A stretch of 64,000 nucleotides of DNA from Liolophura sinensis (taxonomy: Eukaryota > Mollusca > Polyplacophora > Chitonida > Chitonidae), in NCBI RefSeq assembly GCF_032854445.1, contig NC_088303.1:21707501-21771500 (forward strand), written 5' to 3'. The translations under genes were made by a program, and so were the position numbers. This document shows, piece after piece, positions 56,850 through 64,000 of this stretch (within the stretch, counting starts at the first letter, position 1; each line of letters begins with the position of its first letter). The notes under the pieces were generated by a model. The model was not told the DNA's origin. It saw nothing but the letters and a program-made list of their open reading frames with translations, and did no database searches.

Positions 56850-58491
56850 ACTTTATTGTACATGATGTGCTGGAGAAAATGGAATGATGTGGAGAAAATG
56901 GAGAAAATGGATGAAATAAAAAATATTCCATTCCGTTGCGGTGCTAAAGTAAGAAGAAAAGAAGTAGAATTTTACGTCTATATACGTATTTTTATGAAAA
57001 AGGTTGCTTACTGTGTTTCGAAAACTGGATCACCATATAACCAGTGATAAATCGATGTCATTTTTTAAAATCATATTAAACTTACGTATATAGAGAGTCA
57101 TACACCGTGCGTAGACCATCATGCATGTCTCAAGTGATCAAGAATACCCAACCATTTGTTCATTTTCAGAACTTGCGGAGGGGCGCTCTCCGCAACAAAA
57201 GCAGGTTTCCATTCACTTTGAAGTAATTCTAAATTCAAATCACGACCAATTATACGGACAAGAAGGCGCAAGAAGCCATAATCATCTAAAGTTTCATATA
57301 ACCTGGTTTTCCTGAAACATAACTTTGACATGGTAAGGATCGCACTGTCGAAACCATGGGGTTCCATTCAAGTGAAAGTGAAACGGAAGCTGAGAACATG
57401 GTCAAGCCTGTAATACATCACCATTCATACATGGACGTTAACCGGAAGTTTGTGACCAAGCCATGGCGACAACGTACGCGAAGAGGGCGAAGTGTATCAG
57501 ACATAGCATCTTCAAAGATTCTGGAAAGGAAAAAGATAATTAAACTCTGTTATTCTTACCATGCGACTTAATTTTTTCAGTGATTTTCAGATGAAATATG
57601 TTTGAAAGATGTTTCTTCTTTTCGCAAAGTACAAAAAAAAATTTCTTGATAAGGAATTAATAAACATTCGGTATGTTTTAGATGACAGACAAAATTCGAT
57701 TTAAACGAGTGAACGTTTATTTCATTGGCGAAATGTATTCAACATTTTCCAAGAAAGTATGCAACGCGTGGATTTATGTAGGTTACAGCGTATCCAATGT
57801 CTTATCTCAAAATGTATTTGTAGGTTATAACTATGCATGGTGTTCATTGTAAACTTAATTGCTTTATAAATAAAGATTATAATTCAAAAGAATAACTAAT
57901 CTCAGTCAACCAAGTCACTTAATTTAAGTGTACACTCTGGAAAGGACGCCTGAAGTTACTAGACAATTGAGACCTCTATTGGCACCATGTAAGCTATCAG
58001 TTACCCACATGTGTTTTTGACACTGTTGTATCTTAAATCAGGAATAGAGGAATATTAATTTAATCCTAGGTCAGTAAACATACACCCCCTTCCATTACAC
58101 TGCAATTTGAAATACGCTACATTCACATGTATTTCCAAACTAGGTGGGCGCTAAGGCATACACGGAACGTGATGTTTACAATTATGTGCTTAAAAAAGGT
58201 AAATTATCAGATTTTGAAGACAAAACTACATTTATTGGGTTTGCCAATTTCAGGGCTTTCATACAGTACAGTTTTATCAGTCTACACAAAACAATGCCCT
58301 TAGAATATGCTTGGATAAACACCTTGACAACATGCGAAAAGGTTCAGGAATTACAGTGTGTATACTATGTAATATAGGATCCGTACGTTGCAGGGTTTGT
58401 TTTTGGGATCTACCTCTGTGGGTATTAAGACATTTTGTGAATCAAGTTGTACATGTATATATACCCGAATACCGCATATTGCTTCTTCCAC
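56850..58491 (-). pseudogene. Decaying fifth member of the Cys-rich peptide family
   Basis: The promoter block is well preserved at 58491-58454 (GTGGAAGAAGCAATATGCGG, TATTCGGGTATATATACA). The ATG exon (57509-57443) has the family length of 67 nt, an acceptor TTTCCAG and donor G|GTTAAC, and encodes a signal-like MLCLIHFALFAYVVAMAW... At the expected cysteine-exon position an acceptor GTTTCAG (57312) leads to a sequence that, in phase, stops after about nine codons and has no cysteines. A worn last-exon candidate after CTTTAG (56944) also lacks CC. A poly(A) signal in the family context (CATGTACAATAAAG) is at 56857-56852. It may be dead, or now make a different short secreted product. Confidence 0.6.
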
Positions 58492-58899
58492 TCGGCTCAA
58501 CCTAGATTTAATCTTTGAAACTGAAGGCCAATTACTTCTCATATTTAAGGCCATCAGCGTCTCGGATCACAGAAAATTGCTTATCGAAGATCATGGTATC
58601 CAAAAATCAAATTACCAGCATGGACGTTCTTACAACTGGACCAATTAACATCGCGTTAGCACTTATGTTTCGGTTTTTAGTTATTGCTTTTCCGATTCTG
58701 CAAAACGGAAAAATCTAGTGATACAATCTGGTTATATCCTGTTAACATTACCGTTATAAGACAATCTAGAATTTTCTGCAATAGAATCAGGTGACCGAGT
58801 AACACAATTGTTAAGTCCCTTCCCACCCATTTAGATATCTTTAATTGCCTCTTTTGTATCAGTTGATTATTGGTGAATACCATACTCAGACTAATCATT

Positions 58900-59010
58900 G
58901 TTCAGTTATACGATGGCGGTCAGTTTTATGAGTGAAAGACCCCGCAATGCCTGGAGTAATCCACCGACCTTTGGCAATTATGACATTAAACAGCAGTTAA
59001 ATAAATAAAT
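58900..59010 (-). mobile_element. SINE family A fragment
   Basis: CAGTTATACGATGGCGGTCA, GAAAGACCCCGCAATGCCTG; ends in an AAATAAATAAAT stretch. Confidence 0.5.
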
Positions 59011-59444
59011 AAATAGATCAGCAATTTGCAAAAATATGTTTGCATATTACAGAATGGTGACTAATGTTTGACAAGGGTGTGTATCACACCAAAGAGTTCA
59101 CCAGTTCAAAAGTGATGAATTTATAACATTGAATACATGAGTTTTTCACTTAAACAAGTAAAAGCTGCCGTACCCACTACTGGATATCCGAATACGATCA
59201 ACAAATATTGTACAATTTTGCCTAGAATGCCAGACGAGCCTTCCGCAACATAAGAAAAATTGACAAAAATATATCTTCCCACTGGGCCGGAAAATGTGAG
59301 AGTACGGAAGTTGTGCAAGTTGATTATAACACAAGAGAAGAATAAATACAAGGCCGCAAGTTTGTCAACATCTGGATACTGCATACTCAAGTTAATCACG
59401 AGCTACATTGATAACGAGTTTTGGATTGAATTTTGTAGTTATTT

Positions 59445-59650
59445 ATATGACTGCTGTTTCACGCCATTCTATAAATATTTTACTTACACATGTATTACGG
59501 CGGCCAGCATTGTGGTGGAAAAAACACATGACCACGCACAGACCTTCCAAGAAAGGGCCAGAGAGGAAATCAGCATGAGCTGGACTTAAAACTCTCAGTG
59601 ATGACCTTGGTGACAGTCTTCCGAGTACTGACATAATACGCTATAAACCA
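59445..59650 (-). mobile_element. SINE family A, diverged
   Basis: TTTCACGCCATTCTATAAAT, CGGCGGCCAGCATTGTGGTG, CAGCATGAGCTGGACTTAAA and TGACCTTGGTGACAG follow family A order with a decayed head. Confidence 0.65.
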
Positions 59651-59654
59651 TCCC

Positions 59655-61200
59655 TTAATTTTCTGGGTATAAACAAACTTTATACGATATCTAACAAAGA
59701 AAACAGAACTCAAGCATAAGAAAGAACTATAAAAAGTTTATTAAGATATGGAGGTTTTTTTTTAATTGCAATAAGGTAGACACGTTCATGTACATAAGCT
59801 TTGAAATCTCAACATTTATGAAATGTACAAAATACTGATGTCTTATAACTTAAAGAACATCAAAATATACAAACAAATAACCCAATATAATTTTCATAAA
59901 AAAATATATCCAGTGCATCCTATCAAAATAAAACTTAACCATTACTGAATGCCGTTCTACAATCAAACAATAGAAATGAACACCAAAATCTGTTGCCTTG
60001 GTTTCAATAACTGATCATTTTTTTTCATATGCCTATAATGAAAATTTAAAGGATTTAAAAGAATTGTTAATATTCAATTATTCACTGCGGTCTGAAAGAC
60101 ATGTACAAAATATGTCATAATTCTGGAAGCTAAACTGTGTCAAAAACAGCTCTGTAATCCGACACATTCTTTGACCCGGTCTTGGGTCAGTAAAAAAAAT
60201 GAACGCCATATATCATTAAGCAGGGTTTCCTCTGGGTCAGTATTTTTTTTAGCCAGTCACTTCTGCCACTCATCAGATTTTGTAGTAAATACTATTTGTG
60301 TTTAGCCATACTTCCTTAGCGGCCATGGCTCTTGTAGGTCTCCTTCTGTAATTCGTTTTTATCTGCCTTGGTGTAGCTGCTAGAATCAGTTTGGTCTCTT
60401 CCAGCTATATCTGGAGTTTATCAAAAGTTACATTTAGAACAATAGCCCTCAAAATTATGGACCAATGCTTGGCAGCATGTTTTTTTTTTAAATCAATCCT
60501 TTTTTTCAACCTATCTGTAGGATCCTAGTAAAATGTAATTTCCTCTATCAGCAAAAAATTGTTACGAAATTAATTTGTAAATTCAGTTCATTTAAATGCA
60601 ACATTATGATCAGTACATTGGATTAACACAGTCTGAGAGGAGAAAACCATATGGTGTACACATTTATTTAAGTGGAAAAGTTTAAATTTTTCGTGGGAGG
60701 TAACTTCATTTACAGGTGTAACTCTACCTTGATTTATTTCCCTTGATATTTTTTTTACAATTGGCGATGAAAGGCATCCCCCAATATGCCACGATTTTCA
60801 TTCGTTAGTGAACTAAATTATTTCAAGCGTTATTTGCTGAAACCCCTTTGTAGATTTCCGTCAAGTAATCGCCATACAACTGTGTTGTTGTTGTTTCGCA
60901 GAGATGGGGCCGTTTGAAATGAAAGTAAGTGGATTATTTTTATCAAAAATTGCGAAAATCTGCTAAAAACCCCAGACAACTCTCATGATAGATGTTGTAT
61001 AACGTTTGTATTTTTTCTTGAGTAAATAAATTTGTCGCCAAAAACATTCGCTTTTTTTCAAATTTTATCGCCATTTCAAAAAATTGTTCTAAATTTGCGA
61101 CAATGGCGAGTGCCAGTGGAAGCCCGGAATACGGGAGAATTATCAGTGAGTTCCCGACATACAGACTTGGCGGCTAGCAGACAATATTTAAGTTCTTAAT
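59655..61200. other. Intergenic, AT-rich
   Basis: No gene recognised. A reverse AATAAA (TTTATT) near 59735 could be the end of a minus-strand transcript entering from the right, but no coding exon was found. Short poly-T runs are common here. Confidence 0.35.
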
Positions 61201-61219
61201 ACTATGTTTAACACTAAGA

Positions 61220-61345
61220 TTTTTAAGGAGTTTCCAGGAGCATTTGTCTTTTTAAAGTACCTTCCAAGTACTTGAAAATGAAGTCGTATTTTTCAAGCAC
61301 TTTCAAGGAGATTCAAGGACTGTGCGCACCCTGCATAATGACCTT
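61220..61345. repeat. Possible DNA-transposon end
   Basis: TTTCAAGCACTTTCAAGGAG, ATTCAAGGACTGTGCGCACC with CAAGTACTTGAAAATG just before it. Repeated CTTTCAAGGA..CTTTCAAGGAC words leading to GTGCGCACCCTG resemble ends of hAT-like elements known from aquatic animals. No partner end was seen. Confidence 0.3.
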
Positions 61346-62199
61346 TTAAGTTAGAAGGAGAAAGTTCATTATAACGTTCTCCCAAAACGCATATGTTGTG
61401 TATAGCACTCTGAATGTGTATTAATGAACAACCAAGTCTAACTCTCTACGTGCCATGAAAATGAATCTACGCAAATGAACATTGCTTCTTGATTCACTAC
61501 TACCAGATGTTAAACCGACAAAACCGTCAAATACATAGGTTCGTCACAGATACACGCAGTGAGCGGTGAGAACTTGTTATCTGCATAAAAAGACCTCAGA
61601 AGATCAAAACTTCCCTCCACTCGAATAAAACAAAATGTTACCTAAATAACGTGTAGTTAGTTCAGCGGCTGTTTCAGACCGTAAGAGAAATTCTTACAAT
61701 CAAAGAAGTCCTTGGAAACATTACACATTCACACAACTAATCATTTTATACCGACGTTGATTTACATAATAAATCACATATTCAAACAGACAAAGATGTC
61801 CTCATATACAGATATAGACCTCGAGAGGTCTTCAGTTACAGAAACATTCACATATTAAAGGTGCTATATTGGAATCCTTTGGCAAAAAATTGACTAGCGC
61901 AAATCGTAGCTAATTTTTGCAATTATTTTGGAATATCCCAAATAAATATCTTTTCACAAAATACTATCATCGTCTGTGCAAAATCAAAATCGGTTCCTAA
62001 GTTCCTAAACTTCATAAAACAGGTCGCAATATAACCTTTTCAAACCGCAGAATCAGAGGGTGTACTTAGTACAGGTCCATTTGCTAAATGGCACTGAATA
62101 TAGCTATTCTTGGTGAATACGGAAAATTTGATTTGACTAGACAATATGGATTTTTCTCAAAAAAAAAAAAGAAAAAAGAAATCTGGTATAGCATCTTTT

Positions 62200-62860
62200 A
62201 AAGTAATCAACTATAGAAACAGACAATCATGCAGAGAAGTAAACATTTACAGATATAGACTTTGGGATAAGTAATCAATTACAGAAAGAGACACTCAGAG
62301 AAGTAATCATTTTGAGACATACACATTGAGATAAACAACCAATAACAGACACAGACACTCAAAGAAGTAATTATTTTAGATATATACATTGAGATAAGTA
62401 ATCAATTACAGAAATAGACACTCAGACAAGTAATGATTTACAGATATATACATTGAGATAAGTACATTGTAATCAATTACAGAAACAGACAAAGAAGGAA
62501 ACATTTGCAGATATAGACACTGAGATAAGTAATCAATTACAATAACAGACACTCAGAGAAGTAATAAATTACTGATATACACATTCAGATGAGTAATCAA
62601 TTATGGAAACAGACACTAAGAGAAGTAATCAATTATAGATATATACATTGAGATAAGTATTCAATTACAGAAACAGACAGAGAAGTAATGATTTGCAGAT
62701 ATAGACATCGCGATAAGTAATCAATTACAGAAAAAGGCAACCAGAGAAGTAATCAATTACAGATATAGACGTTCAGAATAGCCATCAATTACAGAAATAG
62801 ACAAAGGCGGAAGTCCTTATTTACAGGCAAATATTTTGACAGTATAAGGTGATGTAATCA
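62200..62860. repeat. Minisatellite, 64-bp unit made of two 32-bp halves
   Basis: The alternation GATAAGTAATCAATTACAG, AAACAGACACTCAGAGAAGT, AATCATTTACAGATATAGAC, ATTGA recurs about nine times. Each 64-bp unit contains two related 32-bp halves (TAATCAATTACAGAAA.AGACACTCAGA and TAATGATTTACAGATATA.ACATTGAGA). Related worn units begin near 61780. Confidence 0.8.
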
Positions 62861-63133
62861 TTTACAGGCAAATGGAAAAGTAACAACAGGCATAGGCACC
62901 AAGAGATGGTTACTCTCCTACAAACGACACAGTAAATACTGAAACACCTGCCATACAACACCACAAATACTGATGTATTGGAGAAGAGCAAAGATCCTTT
63001 ACACATACCAAAGTACAGGAAAGATCAGAAAGGACAGTTCATGGGGCCAAAACATTTGCATGTATGTGCACCCTCTTCCAGCATTTCAATGTTATACTGT
63101 ATTGAGCACCCACTACAATTCTGACCAGGAATA

Positions 63134-63408
63134 GCATTTATTTATTTATTTATTTGATTGGTGTTTTACGCCAAACTCAAGAATATTTCACTTATACGAT
63201 GGCAGCCAGCATTATGGTAGGTGGAAACCGGGCAGGGCCCGGGGGAAACTCACAACCATCCGCAGGTTGCTGACAGACCTTCCAAAGTACAGCCGGAGAG
63301 GAAGCCAGCATGAGCTGGACTTGAACTCACAGCAACCGCATTGGTGAGAGACTCCTGGGTAATTACGCTGTGCTAGCGAGCTAACCAACTGAGCCACGGA
63401 TGCCCCCA
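63134..63408 (-). mobile_element. SINE family A, full length with perfect target duplication
   Basis: Complete element from the (TTTA)n tail through GATTGGTGTTTTACGCC, GCAGGGCCCGGGGGAAACTC and GAGGAAGCCAGCATGAGCTG to the tRNA-like head (minus strand GTGGCTCAGTTGGTTAGCTC; GAGTTCAAGTCC). Flanked by the perfect 11-bp repeat GACCAGGAATA at 63123-63133 and 63409-63419. Confidence 0.93.
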
Positions 63409-63493
63409 GACCAGGAATACAATAAGTAAAAGATATATGCCAGAACATGGCATATACATTTAGCTACAAGTACATACAGCTATGAATGATGTG

Positions 63494-63702
63494 TTATTCA
63501 CATTAAAAAGATTTCTAAAGTGAAAAGTTATTGGTAAACAATAAAAATTTGCTTAATGTTTTGTTGTTGTGTTTTTTTGTTGTAAAAGTGGTGCATGGGT
63601 TATTCACATTAAAAAGATTTCTAAAGTGAAAAGTTATTGGTAAACAATAAAAATTTGCTTAATGTTTTGTTGTTGTGTTTTTTTGTTGTAAAAGTGGTGC
63701 AT
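63494..63702. repeat. Perfect tandem duplication, 106-bp offset
   Basis: The 103 bases from TTATTCACATTAAAAAGATT to AAAAGTGGTGCAT occur at 63494-63596 and again at 63600-63702 with no difference seen. It is either a very recent duplication or an assembly artefact. Confidence 0.9.
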
Positions 63703-64000
63703 TTGTGGTGTGGCATTTTATATTATTGTGGCTTTTAACCTTGAGAGGGGTCATCAATCTCACTCCTTATATAGACATTAATGTGCAAGGTTTTACTTAA
63801 CCTGCTCGAATTTGTATATAATACGCAGTATACACAATGTGTGACTCTCTTTACATGTTCATTGTTGGGCGAGCTGTGCAGCAACTTTGAACAACTGGGC
63901 AATAAATTCCTCATTAAGTTAACTGAAAGTGCACATGTACAAAATTTGGATGTTAATACTGACTGTAGTGTACACAAAGTTTGGCAAGCTTGGCAAGTAG

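Overview
The window looks like animal nuclear DNA, probably from a marine lophotrochozoan (mollusc or brachiopod). It is AT-rich, gene-poor, has GT..AG introns, and carries several tRNA-headed SINE families, a Tc1-type DNA transposon, reverse-transcriptase debris and minisatellites. The species cannot be fixed from the sequence. No bacterial-style operon, CRISPR array or genuine tRNA/rRNA gene was seen.

Layout. 0-8.5 kb: intergenic, with a degenerate 42-bp tandem array, a diverged long tandem repeat and SINE pieces. 8.6-13.7 kb: split coding exons on the + strand. A signal-peptide exon is followed by a short cysteine-containing exon. Further on, three exons in consistent phase encode a furin-like cysteine-rich region like the extracellular part of EGFR-type receptors, ending in a stop with no membrane or kinase segment. 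14-28 kb: intergenic, with a large foldback, several SINEs, a decayed reverse transcriptase split by a (C)n/(CA)n run, satellite-like repeats and an LTR- or promoter-like stretch. 28.75-30.8 kb: one intact single-exon gene (minus strand) for a membrane-anchored family-31 glycosidase of the MYORG type. 33.8-35.3 kb: an ACGAC-rich inverted element interrupted by SINEs.

35.8-58.5 kb is the most interesting part. It is a segmental duplication (about 35.8-44.5 versus 46.9-55.9 kb) carrying a family of tiny genes for secreted cysteine-rich peptides. These genes were too split to appear as long ORFs. Each has a TATA promoter with a conserved 38-bp block, a non-coding first exon, a 67-nt signal-peptide exon, a 123-126-nt exon with four cysteines and a short last exon ending in CC plus a C-terminal Gly or Gly-Arg. 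Three copies look intact (+ strand 48.4-50.5 kb; minus strand 42.9-41.4 and 54.2-52.7 kb). One + copy (36.77-37.5 kb) lacks promoter and signal exon, and one minus copy (58.5-56.85 kb) is decaying. The genes lie in convergent pairs. A 1.55-kb Tc1-like transposon inserted into the first duplicate only; the second keeps the empty site.

59-64 kb: intergenic, with SINEs, a 64-bp minisatellite, a transposon-end-like repeat and an apparently perfect 106-bp tandem duplication. All exon structures are read by eye from splice signals, phase and paralog comparison; there is no transcript evidence.
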